Of a stretch of DNA of 64,000 bases, positions 1 to 8,655 are shown piece after piece. The stretch comes from Exiguobacterium chiriqhucha RW-2 (GTDB lineage: Bacteria > Bacillota > Bacilli > Exiguobacteriales > Exiguobacteriaceae): positions 1 through 64,000 of the forward strand of contig NZ_ATCL01000012.1 of NCBI RefSeq assembly GCF_000416965.1, read 5' to 3'. A program made the position numbers and the translations under genes. The notes under the pieces were generated by a model that saw only the letters and a program-made list of their open reading frames with translations, searched no databases and was not told the DNA's origin. How positions within the stretch are numbered: the first letter of the stretch is position 1; each line of letters starts with the position of its first letter.

Positions 1-107
1 TGCAGTGCATTTGATTGGATTGCCTCCATACTACGTAAGACTTTCTGGACAGAATCCTGCAGTGCATCTGTTTCCGAAAAATTATCTAAATCAAGATTTT
101 TTTCCAT
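1..107 (-). CDS. Partial hypothetical protein (N-terminal end only)
   Basis: An open frame on the minus strand starts with ATG at position 107 and runs off the left edge of the window, giving 35 codons beginning MEKNLDLDNFSETDALQDSV. A good ribosome site (GGAGAGGCGGAG) lies 7 bases before the ATG, which decides the start. It begins 40 bases after the DUF3006 gene and is probably the third gene of the same transcript. The visible part is acidic and helical with no recognisable domain, so no function is assigned. Confidence 0.6.
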   Translation of the reverse strand, partial: MEKNLDLDNFSETDALQDSVQKVLRSMEAIQSNAL

Positions 108-146
108 GTAGATACTCCGCCTCTCCTTTTTCTATCAATAACACCT

Positions 147-371
147 CTAGTCTTCCCAAAGCTCATCCATCAACTCATCGATTTCTTTTGATAACCGTTC
201 TTTTTCCCCAGTATCCATCTCAACTCGTCCATCTTCGTAAAACCAAAGCACATCGCCCGACTGCGACGATTCAGGGAACCGTGACTTTGGAATATCCTCC
301 ATCACTTCCCCGAATTCGACGACAGCCAAGTCCCCTTCAAATCGATCGATGATACCTCTCCGTCGCTTCAT
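147..371 (-). CDS. DUF3006 family small protein
   Basis: A 74-residue protein beginning MKRRRGIIDRFEGDLAVVEF, the typical opening of DUF3006 proteins: a small predicted beta-barrel in which the chain starts with an IIDRFE-like strand. Known members are often encoded directly beside ComEC-type metallo-beta-lactamase fold proteins, and that is the arrangement here: the ATG overlaps the stop codon of the upstream gene (ATGA overlap at 368-371), so translation is probably coupled. The molecular function of DUF3006 is unknown. The C-terminal third is acidic and helical. Family assignment is by eye and fairly confident because both the sequence and the neighbour agree. Confidence 0.8.
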   Translation of the reverse strand: MKRRRGIIDRFEGDLAVVEFGEVMEDIPKSRFPESSQSGDVLWFYEDGRVEMDTGEKERLSKEIDELMDELWED

Positions 372-1210
372 TTTGATTTCTTTACGGCATAACTTGAACC
401 GTTCCCTGTAATGATGATCGTGCCATTTTTGTCTGTACGAAGCGTATTCACTTTTTGACGCTTCAAATTCGTCACTACTTCGGACGTCGGGTGCCCGTAG
501 CTGTTCTTCCCGACACTGATGATGGCATGCTTCGGTTTGACAGTATTGAGGAACGTGTTGCTTGTCGACGTCTTGGCACCGTGATGCCCCACCTTCAAGA
601 CATCTGCCCGAAGCGTCTGCTTCTTGGCCATCATGTCCTTCTCAGAAACGTGTTCCGCATCTCCCGTGAACAAGAACGTGTTCTTCTTGTACGTGACATG
701 AAGGACTGCACTCCAGTTGTTCAAGTCACTGTTCGAGTAGGATTTGACCGGACCCACAAACTTCGCACTGACACCTTTGATCGGTAGTTTCACGCCAGCC
801 TGTGCCGTTTTGATGGTCTTGCCTTCTCGTTTCACGGCTTGAAGGAAGTCTTTGTAGGCCTGGGTCGTGTGTTTTACTTTTGGTGCGTAGACGTTCTCGA
901 CACGGTAGGCATCCAAGATTTCGTCCAATCCACCGATATGATCCGCATCCGGATGCGTCGAGATCAATACTTCGATATCGTCGACTTTTTGTTTTTTAAG
1001 GTAGGCGACGATGGTGTCCCCTTTTCCTTTGTTCCCGCCGTCGATGATGACGTCCTCACCGCTCGGCATCTTGATGTAGATGGCGTCTCCCTGCCTGACG
1101 TCGATGTAATGGACTTTGATGCTCGTAGCGGCCGATGCCTCTCCGTATGGCGATACCAATAGCGCTCCACTAAATAGAACTGCACTCCCGATCTTGATCA
1201 ATTTATTCAT
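368..1210 (-). CDS. Secreted ComEC/Rec2-like metallo-beta-lactamase fold hydrolase
   Basis: The 280-residue product has a signal peptide (residues 1 to about 28, cleavage near ASA-A) followed by a metallo-beta-lactamase fold. The metal-binding motif THPDADH is at residues 85-91, with further conserved elements FTGDAE near residue 183 and KVGHHG near 208. This is the soluble version of the hydrolase domain found at the C-terminus of the competence protein ComEC. Exported relatives are thought to be nucleases or phosphodiesterases acting outside the membrane, but the substrate is not shown here. The start ATG is preceded by GGAGTG. It is the first gene of an operon with the DUF3006 gene and the partial gene at the window edge. 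Confidence 0.85.
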   Translation of the reverse strand: MNKLIKIGSAVLFSGALLVSPYGEASAATSIKVHYIDVRQGDAIYIKMPSGEDVIIDGGNKGKGDTIVAYLKKQKVDDIEVLISTHPDADHIGGLDEILDAYRVENVYAPKVKHTTQAYKDFLQAVKREGKTIKTAQAGVKLPIKGVSAKFVGPVKSYSNSDLNNWSAVLHVTYKKNTFLFTGDAEHVSEKDMMAKKQTLRADVLKVGHHGAKTSTSNTFLNTVKPKHAIISVGKNSYGHPTSEVVTNLKRQKVNTLRTDKNGTIIITGNGSSYAVKKSK

Positions 1211-1471
1211 CTTATATCACTCCATCATGAAAATTATTGTAAATTTATTCAACATAAATTCATTATAATCCGTTATTTGTTAAATAGCTTCAGAATATTG
1301 ATTGTATCCATAACCAAAAATAACGCAGGTAGTCATTCATACAATTACGAGTATTAACGGGATAATTGGAAATATGCTTTAAGAAACGTTCACACGCCGC
1401 TCCCTAAAAACTCTTTTAAAATATACTCAGAAAGGATCAAGAAAATAGGAAAACTGATTACTCATTCAAAT

Positions 1472-1511
1472 AAAAAACGAGAAGGATGATTTAGCAACCT
1501 TCTCGTTCTTT
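1472..1511. terminator. Rho-independent terminator
   Basis: A perfect 10-bp stem (AACGAGAAGG pairing with CCTTCTCGTT) with A-rich and T-rich flanks lies just past the stop codon of the minus-strand gene ending at 1525. It can act in both directions. The rest of the gap (1211-1471) is AT-rich with no gene seen. Confidence 0.75.
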
Positions 1512-1524
1512 ATCAAACCAATAC

Positions 1525-1938
1525 TTATTGATTTTTCTTTCTATTTATTTCTTCTATAATCATTTCTTGAAAAAATTTAGGCGCGTTGGGTTGATTACCA
1601 TAAGGTCCTGACACAAAAGTATTAACCACTTCATCGGAGACTATCTCAAAAGTTGCTTCAAGTATTTGTTTATTGGAACTAGAACTAAATTTAAACTTTA
1701 CCATTCCGTTATTTAAAAATGCTGCTAATCCTCTAGGAGTTTTCGTAGCGATGTTGTTAATTTCGTTTTCTGTGAGTCCTCCAAAAAGCTTCTCTTCTAT
1801 GAATTCAAGGTTCTGTTTTTTTTCTAAATCAGGAGAAATTGTCGAAGTAATCTTGTCACTATTTTTATATCTATATTGGATTATACCAGCAGCAATCAAT
1901 AAAATTGCTGATGAAGCTATCTGTTTATTAATTTCCAT
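1525..1938 (-). CDS. Hypothetical protein with one N-terminal membrane segment
   Basis: A 137-residue protein. I start it at the ATG at 1938, which has an ideal ribosome site (AAGAGGAGGAAGAAT) directly before it; the frame is open 12 codons further upstream but without such a site. Residues about 5-20 (IASSAILLIAAGIIQYRY) form a membrane anchor or uncleaved signal. The remainder is a soluble alpha/beta domain with no motif I recognise. It is a single-gene unit with its own terminator and is AT-richer than the first operon, consistent with separate acquisition. Confidence 0.6.
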   Translation of the reverse strand: MEINKQIASSAILLIAAGIIQYRYKNSDKITSTISPDLEKKQNLEFIEEKLFGGLTENEINNIATKTPRGLAAFLNNGMVKFKFSSSSNKQILEATFEIVSDEVVNTFVSGPYGNQPNAPKFFQEMIIEEINRKKNQ

Positions 1939-2006
1939 ATTCTTCCTCCTCTTATGATCTAAGGTTCTAGACACGGCTCAAATACATAACTTAACCCCTA
2001 CATCTT

Positions 2007-2822
2007 TTATAACTGTTCCTTATTAAGTATTTTATTGATCAGTGCTTGATTGTATTCGACCCCGTCGCTTCCTCGATGAATACGTGCATGACAATTTGGA
2101 CAAACCGCTGCCACATGCTCAGGATGATCAGGTCCTCCATCTGAAAGACGATACAAATGATGTACGTCTAAAGCCGAACCAGACTTTGCGTTAAATGGTT
2201 CTGGTTGCTCACATGCTTCACAAATTCCATCCGCTCGTTTTCTTGCGTATGCTTTAACTGCTTCAGATCGTCTTCTGACTTTCACTTTCCTTTCTTGCAC
2301 AGAGGTATTTTCAGATGAAGTATCATCTAGTGCTAATTGCTTCAATTCCTCTAGCGATTGATCTCTGACATCCTCTACAATTTCATTAGCCGATTGAATT
2401 ACTTTCGACAATGGTTCAAACATAAATGAGATAACCGTGCGTGAATCTCCATTTCGATCAAGTGCAGGTTTTAGTTCATAACCGAGTAAGGTCAATTGAT
2501 CATCAAATTTACAAAGTCCATTAGAGGAGGCTCGAAATAAAAAAACATCCTTAGAAGAACTAATATGATCGCGAAGCGCCTTATTGCCCATCGTGAATGT
2601 TTGATCGCCTACTTGTCCTTCACCAGTGAAAGTGAAGACAGTATTATCCTCATTCCAACCATCCGAATAACCGTACTGACCTCCACTTTCCCCGGAGAAT
2701 ATAAAAATTACTGCTTCTTTCGCGGAAGGGCTAATTCCACGTTGACGGTTTCCTCCAAATTGATCATGTAAATCAGAGCGTCTATATAACTTTCCTTGCT
2801 CGAAACTATGAACTAATATCAT
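2007..2822 (-). CDS. HNH endonuclease with SRA-like N-terminal domain (type IV restriction-like)
   Basis: About 271 residues. The N-terminal half contains the pattern LHDQFGGNRQRGISPS followed by GGQYGYSDGW and FTGEGQVGD, typical of the SRA-like (modified-base reading) domain found in McrA-type HNH proteins such as ScoMcrA. A charged linker leads to a C-terminal HNH domain: CEACEQPEPF, the DVHH motif, then CPNCHARIH, with two CxxC zinc pairs. Such proteins cut DNA carrying modified bases and act as type IV restriction enzymes; that role is inferred from the family. I prefer the ATG at 2822 (GAGTGGGG upstream) over a GTG three codons earlier. It is transcribed alone. Confidence 0.8.
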   Translation of the reverse strand: MILVHSFEQGKLYRRSDLHDQFGGNRQRGISPSAKEAVIFIFSGESGGQYGYSDGWNEDNTVFTFTGEGQVGDQTFTMGNKALRDHISSSKDVFLFRASSNGLCKFDDQLTLLGYELKPALDRNGDSRTVISFMFEPLSKVIQSANEIVEDVRDQSLEELKQLALDDTSSENTSVQERKVKVRRRSEAVKAYARKRADGICEACEQPEPFNAKSGSALDVHHLYRLSDGGPDHPEHVAAVCPNCHARIHRGSDGVEYNQALINKILNKEQL

Positions 2823-3026
2823 TTTCCCCACTCTTTCTGCTATAAAGATTACTATTATTTATTAAGCTCTGTTTTTTAAATCATCGTTCTATATTGGCTT
2901 CGAGGTGTTACCTTTCGTTGGTAATTTTAATACTTAAAGTACGGTTTAAATGATTTTACTTACATTCAAATTAATTAGGATTGGAATATTACTCACGATT
3001 AACCCACTATAATCCGTTGAGTGACA

Positions 3027-3656
3027 TCAAAGTTCCCAATCAGGGTCGTTAAAAAGACCAACATCCGAATCTCCGATCAATCCTTCACTTGAGGTGTGAG
3101 CGTTCAATGGAGCGGTTCGTCTTGGGACTTTAATGACTTTTTTAGTTGCGGGACGGAAGAGTTTCGGAACCAGATCACCGCGAAGGAATAACGGATGTTT
3201 CGGGAACTCTCCACAAACGGTTAGCTCAAGCGTATACGTATCGACCGAATTTAATAGTTCCAATGTTTCTTTAATGCGTGTCTTCACGAAGGCCGTTCGA
3301 ATCGACTGCCCCCAGGCAACAATCACTTTCTCCGAGTTTCGGATGGCTTCCAGCACATGTCGATCATTATCCGGTCCGACTGGATCGATTTGCTTTTTCA
3401 ACTCCTTGGGTTCCGTGGAGATATAGGCGAACAAATTGACGACGTTGAGACCGTCGTAACCCCACTTTTTCGCGTAGGCGATACATTTCTTCAATGTCGG
3501 GTCTTCTTGTTCCTGATTGCCTACACTTGGGTTCAACATCACGAATGTGATAATTTTTCCTCCGTCCCCCCATTCGCAAGAGAACTGATAACGATACTGC
3601 TTCGTCTCATCTACAATCGCCTTCACTCGGTACTGACTGTTCCAAGCCCTTTTCAT
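3027..3656 (-). CDS. DUF1643 domain-containing protein
   Basis: A 209-residue protein. It carries the DUF1643 pattern: RYQFSCEWGDGG, then FVMLNPSVGNQEQEDPTLKK and GLNVVNLFAY, then VIVAWGQS. Function of the family is unknown; members are common on plasmids and prophages. The start is the ATG at 3656, preceded by GGAGGCGAGGAT; the open frame extends 34 codons upstream but has no ribosome site there. It sits alone between the HNH nuclease and a divergent small gene. Confidence 0.8.
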   Translation of the reverse strand: MKRAWNSQYRVKAIVDETKQYRYQFSCEWGDGGKIITFVMLNPSVGNQEQEDPTLKKCIAYAKKWGYDGLNVVNLFAYISTEPKELKKQIDPVGPDNDRHVLEAIRNSEKVIVAWGQSIRTAFVKTRIKETLELLNSVDTYTLELTVCGEFPKHPLFLRGDLVPKLFRPATKKVIKVPRRTAPLNAHTSSEGLIGDSDVGLFNDPDWEL

Positions 3657-3913
3657 ATCCTCGCCTCCAAAAGTTGATACCTTGATTATACAATGAGGAT
3701 AAAAATCGACCTGATACATAATCTTTACTGGCCTTACTTGATCTTTCTCGATACACATGATTGTGTTAGCGATAATTCACTATTTCTCTTGAGGATGCGT
3801 CATACCGATTTCTTTTGAAAATGGCTGTGATAACTTCTTTGTTAGAAGACATGAACCTGTCACGGATAAAAGCATTCAATAGAGCTAAACTTAAATCAAA
3901 AAGGAGTGTTCTT

Positions 3914-4297
3914 ATGTCCCTCTATGAATGGATTCAACACCACATGAAGACACACATCTTACGTTTTGAACATCTCGACCATTATCTCGAGGCAGATGCA
4001 GTAGATATTGAAGCTTACCTGTCTCGAATCAATCCGCTCTTTGTCACCGCATTGCGTTCTGATGATGGAGTCACGGCGTGGAGAATGGTTAATGACTTGG
4101 AATCTGTTCTGTTAGGACGATTTAAACGCCGACAAAAGAAAGTGAAGGTCACGTTAGAGATAGAACTGGATATGTCTGATTTTGCGATTGTATTTTGTAA
4201 GTCAGAACAACGTCGAATCATCGAACGTGTGACGACATACATGACGAACCATGAAATAGAGAACTGGCGCATCACACGAATTCATAGGTTACAATGA
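3914..4297 (+). CDS. Hypothetical protein
   Basis: A 127-residue protein starting at the ATG at 3914, chosen because AGGAG lies 9 bases upstream; the longer open frame has no comparable site. The sequence begins MSLYEWIQHHMKTHILRF, is rich in charged residues and predicted mainly helical, with a basic stretch (GRFKRRQKKVKV) in the middle. No known domain is recognised. It precedes the nuclease lipoprotein gene by 70 bases and might be co-transcribed with it. Confidence 0.55.
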   Translation: MSLYEWIQHHMKTHILRFEHLDHYLEADAVDIEAYLSRINPLFVTALRSDDGVTAWRMVNDLESVLLGRFKRRQKKVKVTLEIELDMSDFAIVFCKSEQRRIIERVTTYMTNHEIENWRITRIHRLQ

Positions 4298-4367
4298 ATC
4301 TGTACGCGCATAGAAGTGTATTTAAGAATTGATGCGTCTACTCATGATGTTTGGAGGAATAAGAAAG

Positions 4368-5312
4368 ATGAAATCTACATATCTTGCCTTACCATTGGCC
4401 CTGTTATTGATGGCTAGTTGTACGAATGAAGAGACTGCATCCCCGAATCAAAAGATGGAAGAACCTGCTGAACAAGAGGAAACGGTCACTGTAACGATTG
4501 ATGACAAAGAAGAGACAGAAGCTACTGCTGAACCGGTTTCTGAAGAGCTTGAGGAGACAGAAGAACCCATTGTCAACTCAAACAGTGATCTGTTTTCAGG
4601 TTATCAATTGATCAACGTCGATGGTGGGGATTTGTCCGGTTACCGTGAGGCGAATGTCGTCGTCGATATCGGTTATGGCGAACGCGAGTATTGGGCGTTC
4701 ACGAACGAACATGGACAACTTGTGAGGGTTTTGGCTGAAGAAATCGTCTTGCAAGATGATGACATGGAAAAAGTGACTTCGGATGGCCGCTACTATAATG
4801 ACGAGGCGAAGGTCACAGGCGTTGAACACAGTGAACTCGACGAGGGTCACGTCATCGCTGACTCACTCGGGGGCGTCTCGAACGCCTATAACATCACACC
4901 ACAGGACAGCACGCTCAACCGCTATGGGGACCAGGCCTATATGGAGGATGTTATCCGTAAGGCCGGCGGCGCGACCGACTTCGAGGCGATCATCACATAT
5001 CCGGGTACGAAAACTCATATTCCATCACACTATGAGTACACGTATACGGTCAAAGGAAATGTCGTTACCGATTCGTTCGACAATGTCAACCCGGATGAGG
5101 TGAACGAAGAACTCGGCCTCACAGAAAGTGAACCGGAAGCTGCAACGGCGCCCGAGGCCACAGGCGATGTCTCGAGCGTAGATACGAATGGCAATGGTCA
5201 GGTGACGATCCAGGAGGCGAAAGACGCCGGTTTCACGATGCCAATCATGAGTGACCATTGGCTTTATCCTTATATGCGCGATAACGACAATGACGGAATG
5301 GTAGGAGAATGA
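4368..5312 (+). CDS. Secreted DNA/RNA non-specific nuclease lipoprotein with C-terminal EF-hand-like motifs
   Basis: A 314-residue lipoprotein: signal peptide with lipobox LMASC (Cys18), then a long acidic linker rich in Glu and Thr (residues about 20-72), then a non-specific endonuclease domain with the core motif DEGHVIADSLGG (His161) and the following NAYNITPQDSTLNR, as in the Endonuclease_NS_2 group. The C-terminus carries calcium-loop-like motifs DTNGNGQVTIQEAK and DNDNDGMVGE. It probably degrades extracellular nucleic acid at the cell surface and may bind calcium. The start at 4368 follows GGAGGAATAAGAAAG. A degenerate copy of part of this gene lies at about 10000-10092. Confidence 0.85.
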   Translation: MKSTYLALPLALLLMASCTNEETASPNQKMEEPAEQEETVTVTIDDKEETEATAEPVSEELEETEEPIVNSNSDLFSGYQLINVDGGDLSGYREANVVVDIGYGEREYWAFTNEHGQLVRVLAEEIVLQDDDMEKVTSDGRYYNDEAKVTGVEHSELDEGHVIADSLGGVSNAYNITPQDSTLNRYGDQAYMEDVIRKAGGATDFEAIITYPGTKTHIPSHYEYTYTVKGNVVTDSFDNVNPDEVNEELGLTESEPEAATAPEATGDVSSVDTNGNGQVTIQEAKDAGFTMPIMSDHWLYPYMRDNDNDGMVGE

Positions 5313-5344
5313 AAATAGAATCATTTTAATACAAGGAAGATTGC

Positions 5345-5389
5345 AAATAGGAAGGCAGCATTTTTTCAAGTGCTTCCTTCCTATTTTTT
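5345..5389. terminator. Bidirectional rho-independent terminator
   Basis: The arms AATAGGAAGGCAGCA and TGCTTCCTTCCTATT pair with one mismatch and are followed by six T. It lies between the nuclease gene and the convergent peptidase gene and can serve both. Confidence 0.75.
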
Positions 5390-6696
5390 CAGCTATTTTG
5401 TTGAATTAGACGATGACTGAGGACTGTCTCGACAAGTACCACCGTCTCAAATGTTGCACAATAGTCAACTTCCTCAAAGTCTGTATGCTCGTCACGGTAA
5501 CCAATGGATAGATTCACAGATGGAATACCGAATTCGGCAAATATTTTTGCATCACTCGATCCCCCGTTACGAGTCGCCTTCCAATCATCCATTCCGACCA
5601 ATCGACCCGCTCTTTCGAACAGTTCTCCATAAGACTTTTCACAAAAATCGAACATGCCTCGGCATCCTGTGACAATGTCGCGTGTCCCACGTCGGTCCAA
5701 CACGATGGCGGCATCCACGTCACGGATAAATTCTTGATTGATGCCACGCGCACCACATAACCCTATTTCTTCCTCGACCGTGAACGCCACCTTGATAGTC
5801 CCTGTGAAATGCGTCATCGGAAGACGTTCGAGGATTTCAAGAACAGACGCAATACCGGCCCGGTCGTCTGCTCCGAGAATCCCTTCCGAACTCGTGAGTA
5901 TAGTACCTTCCTGATGGATGACGCGCCCTCTCTTGATACGCTCGACCGTATCCATGTGCGCCGACAATAGAATCGTCGGCCCTTCTCCGTGACGAACGGT
6001 TGCCAGTAAATTGCCTGCTTCATCAATTTGTTGTTCATCCGTGAGTTTTCTCAAACTCGATGTGAGTCGTCGACGAACTTTCTGTTCCCGTCCACTCTCA
6101 CCAGGCACCTCGAGCCAGTCGAGAAGGCGATGTTTGAACCGTTCTGTCTCAAGCATTTGGATATACCGTTCGTCGTTCGACATCTTGAATAGCATTTCCG
6201 CGATATCGAGCAACGCTTTCCGCTCCGTCTGACTGTAGTCAAAGAGGACGGTATGTCTACGCCGATTTTTACGGAAACGGATACGAACCGCTGAATCCGA
6301 AGGGATCGCAAGATTCAATACATGCATTTGTCTATCATTCAAAAATCCGTCCATCTCAACGTACGCATGACGTTCTCCGTGTCCATCACAACACATCATC
6401 GTCATCATTCCTAATTCGTTCATCCAACGAACGATGCCACGGATATAGGCATCAAACGCATAATAAGGCAGTTCTTCAGTCTTCGAGTTGAACAAATGCT
6501 CCTGACCGACAGAATTCCAAGATCCTTTCTCATTCTGAAGACTCTCAATGTACGCTACGATTTGTTCGTCCTCCACCAATTCACCAGCGCTGATTTTCTG
6601 AATAGAGTAACTTAATTCCTTCATTACCTTATTTGTTTCATTCATCCATTCCTTCAATCCGTGTCTTGCCATCATCTCTGCTTGGTTCATCATCAT
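5389..6696 (-). CDS. M20-type zinc peptidase with extra N-terminal domain
   Basis: A 435-residue protein. Its C-terminal ~230 residues are a zinc-dependent peptidase of the M20/M28/M42 kind: LLSAHMDTVE (His near residue 247), GADDRAG (bridging Asp), FTVEEEIGLCGARG (catalytic Glu pair), VLDRRG and SIGYRDEHTDFE (last His). The N-terminal ~190 residues are not part of the usual peptidase and include a Cys/His-containing patch, MCCDGHGERHAY. The relatives are peptidase T-like exopeptidases; substrate unknown. The start is one of three tandem ATG codons at 6696-6690, after AAGGAGCTGG. It stands alone on the minus strand, divergent from the TPR gene. Confidence 0.75.
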   Translation of the reverse strand: MMMNQAEMMARHGLKEWMNETNKVMKELSYSIQKISAGELVEDEQIVAYIESLQNEKGSWNSVGQEHLFNSKTEELPYYAFDAYIRGIVRWMNELGMMTMMCCDGHGERHAYVEMDGFLNDRQMHVLNLAIPSDSAVRIRFRKNRRRHTVLFDYSQTERKALLDIAEMLFKMSNDERYIQMLETERFKHRLLDWLEVPGESGREQKVRRRLTSSLRKLTDEQQIDEAGNLLATVRHGEGPTILLSAHMDTVERIKRGRVIHQEGTILTSSEGILGADDRAGIASVLEILERLPMTHFTGTIKVAFTVEEEIGLCGARGINQEFIRDVDAAIVLDRRGTRDIVTGCRGMFDFCEKSYGELFERAGRLVGMDDWKATRNGGSSDAKIFAEFGIPSVNLSIGYRDEHTDFEEVDYCATFETVVLVETVLSHRLIQQNS

Positions 6697-6809
6697 CCAG
6701 CTCCTTCTGTTTTGATGAGCCAAATATATCAATACCGATGTGACAGCTTGTCACACCGATCATAAGAACACTATGATAAGAGAAACGGCTGACGAGGAGT
6801 GGATTGTAG

Positions 6810-7745
6810 ATGGAGACGAGCGGTTATATGGAAGAGTTGACGTTAAAACGACGCATGCGTGATGAAAAGTCAAATGAAGAGAGAATGAAAATTCGGAAAG
6901 AGATTGTCTCACTATATGTACGTCAGGCCGAACACTTCAAACTGTCCGACCGACCCGACTTCAAGGTGGCACGACAGATCCTCGAAAAAGCAATCGGACT
7001 ACAAGCCGATCATCCGCTCGCGAACTATCGCCTCGGCTATATCCACTACAGGGACGGTCGTTACGCGAGTGCCGTCAATCATTTCAACATCGCCTTAGAC
7101 GGGACGACGACCGATTCGTTGAGTGAGGTCCAGATGACACTGGCCCATATGTTCTCGGTGAATTGCGGCATCCATATCGCACGCGAAGCGCTCTTCGAGA
7201 TTGAAGGCATGGAGGATATGTTTGAGCTGATTGACGATGAGGAATCAGAAAAAATCAAGCGCTATCGGGCGGAGCTGCTCGTTCAAGAAGGCGAGATGTT
7301 TGATCGATTATACTATCGAAAAATCAGGAACGGGCAGGAGACAATCATCAACGAGACCGAATTTCATGACTACTTACCTGCTCCTCGTGAACTAGTGTTA
7401 AAAAGCTCAGAAGAAGGGAGATATGCCCTAATTCATTTGGAGATGCCTGTTGAATTGAACATGACTTTTTTTAACTTGTTGTTCTTATTATCGACACGCT
7501 CTCAGTCGACACATCAATCCCTACAAACTCAGCTCACGGAGCTTAACGGAGAAGGAATATCTAATGACAACTTACGCCAATCTATATCCCGTCTCAAAAA
7601 GAAAATGACCTCCTTTGATACCCTTTTCAATACAATCTCTACGACTGACAAGGAGGGAAGTCGCATCAACGCCTTCGAGTTGAGCAAGGAATGGACGGTC
7701 ACCATTCTGTGTCGTGCTGACGATTTTCTTAAGAGTGAAATCTAG
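6810..7745 (+). CDS. TPR-repeat protein of unknown function
   Basis: A 311-residue soluble protein. Residues about 35-125 contain TPR-like helical hairpins, for example ARQILEKAIGLQADHPLANY and LGYIHYRDGRYASAVNHFNI. The remainder shows no clear domain; a Ser/Gln-rich region with a helix pair (QSISRLKKKM) near residues 235-275 could be a winged-helix-like fold, but this is weak. TPR proteins mediate protein-protein contacts, and here the partner is unknown. The ATG at 6810 follows GAGGAG with slightly long spacing. Its own terminator follows. Confidence 0.6.
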   Translation: METSGYMEELTLKRRMRDEKSNEERMKIRKEIVSLYVRQAEHFKLSDRPDFKVARQILEKAIGLQADHPLANYRLGYIHYRDGRYASAVNHFNIALDGTTTDSLSEVQMTLAHMFSVNCGIHIAREALFEIEGMEDMFELIDDEESEKIKRYRAELLVQEGEMFDRLYYRKIRNGQETIINETEFHDYLPAPRELVLKSSEEGRYALIHLEMPVELNMTFFNLLFLLSTRSQSTHQSLQTQLTELNGEGISNDNLRQSISRLKKKMTSFDTLFNTISTTDKEGSRINAFELSKEWTVTILCRADDFLKSEI

Positions 7746-7793
7746 TCTTTAGAAGTACAAGTGCAATCTTTCATTTAATACAACAATAATTGC

Positions 7794-7832
7794 AAAAGGT
7801 GTATTCTCAATGTTAAAGAGAATACACCTTTT
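7794..7832. terminator. Bidirectional rho-independent terminator
   Basis: Perfect 15-bp arms AAAAGGTGTATTCTC and GAGAATACACCTTTT around a 9-base loop, between the convergent TPR and HTH genes. Confidence 0.85.
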
Positions 7833-7844
7833 CGTTAGAAGCGT

Positions 7845-8474
7845 CTAAATTTTGAATTTATTTACACTAGATTCACTTGTATATTTTCCGGACTTTGCAT
7901 TCATACGAACGTGTTCAATCAATGCCTGCATGATTTGATCTTCTTTGATATCAAAACCCTTGTGAAATGGCACCCGCTCTTCTTCAAATAAGAACGCATC
8001 AACCAAATAAAGGACACGTGGTTTTTTTCGTGGGGCACTGTTCTTAAGACACCTTTCCCAGACCAGCTGTTCAAATTCTTTTGAATAACGTCTATGCGCG
8101 ACCGCGTTCCGCACCATCCTACGACTGATCTCAAAATCGCCTTCCCACAGCCAGCGGCCGGCCACTTGATGCCACATTTCAATCCGCTCCTGCTCTTTGA
8201 TTGCTTCCACGTCGATTTCGACGTGATATGGGGCCACGTCCTCACTCTTGACGACCTCCCGAGCATCTCCTGTCACCGACTTTGGATACATCTCCCATCC
8301 TTCAGGCATCCGTTCTTTGATGAACTGCTCGAGAGCCTCCTCGCTGATTCGATATCCTTTTTTACGAGACTCGAGCGGTTCCGCCTGTATCACGCCTTTT
8401 CGTACCCAGTTCCGGACGGTTTTCTTGTGGGTCGTGAGCTTGGTCTTCGATGGAATCTCAAATGCCTCGTCAAT
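7845..8474 (-). CDS. HTH-domain protein with unclear start codon
   Basis: The reading frame encodes an N-terminal helix-turn-helix (SKTKLTTHKKTVRNWVRKGV followed by IQAEPLESRKKGYRI) like MerR/excisionase-type DNA-binding domains, followed by about 150 charged residues with no recognised domain. The difficulty is the start: the first canonical codon in frame is GTG at 8393, in the middle of the HTH and without a usable ribosome site. The frame stays open to a TGA at 8514-8516. A strong AAAAGGAGG lies at 8490-8498, but only non-standard codons follow in frame, of which ATT at 8474 is the best. I give 8474 as a provisional start. It may be a rare-start gene or a lightly damaged one. Confidence 0.5.
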   Translation of the reverse strand: MDEAFEIPSKTKLTTHKKTVRNWVRKGVIQAEPLESRKKGYRISEEALEQFIKERMPEGWEMYPKSVTGDAREVVKSEDVAPYHVEIDVEAIKEQERIEMWHQVAGRWLWEGDFEISRRMVRNAVAHRRYSKEFEQLVWERCLKNSAPRKKPRVLYLVDAFLFEEERVPFHKGFDIKEDQIMQALIEHVRMNAKSGKYTSESSVNKFKI

Positions 8475-8655
8475 CGTATACCTAGTAAGCCTCCTTTTAA
8501 CACAACGATGTTTTCATTAAATAACACCATATTCATTGCATTAAAAGTGAGAGAAATGCTTCATAAAACGAATACACTCGATTCATAAGTAGATGATCAC
8601 TCCATAATTTTATGTTATCACTCCATCGATGCACTCGATTGAAGGCTTGGCCATC

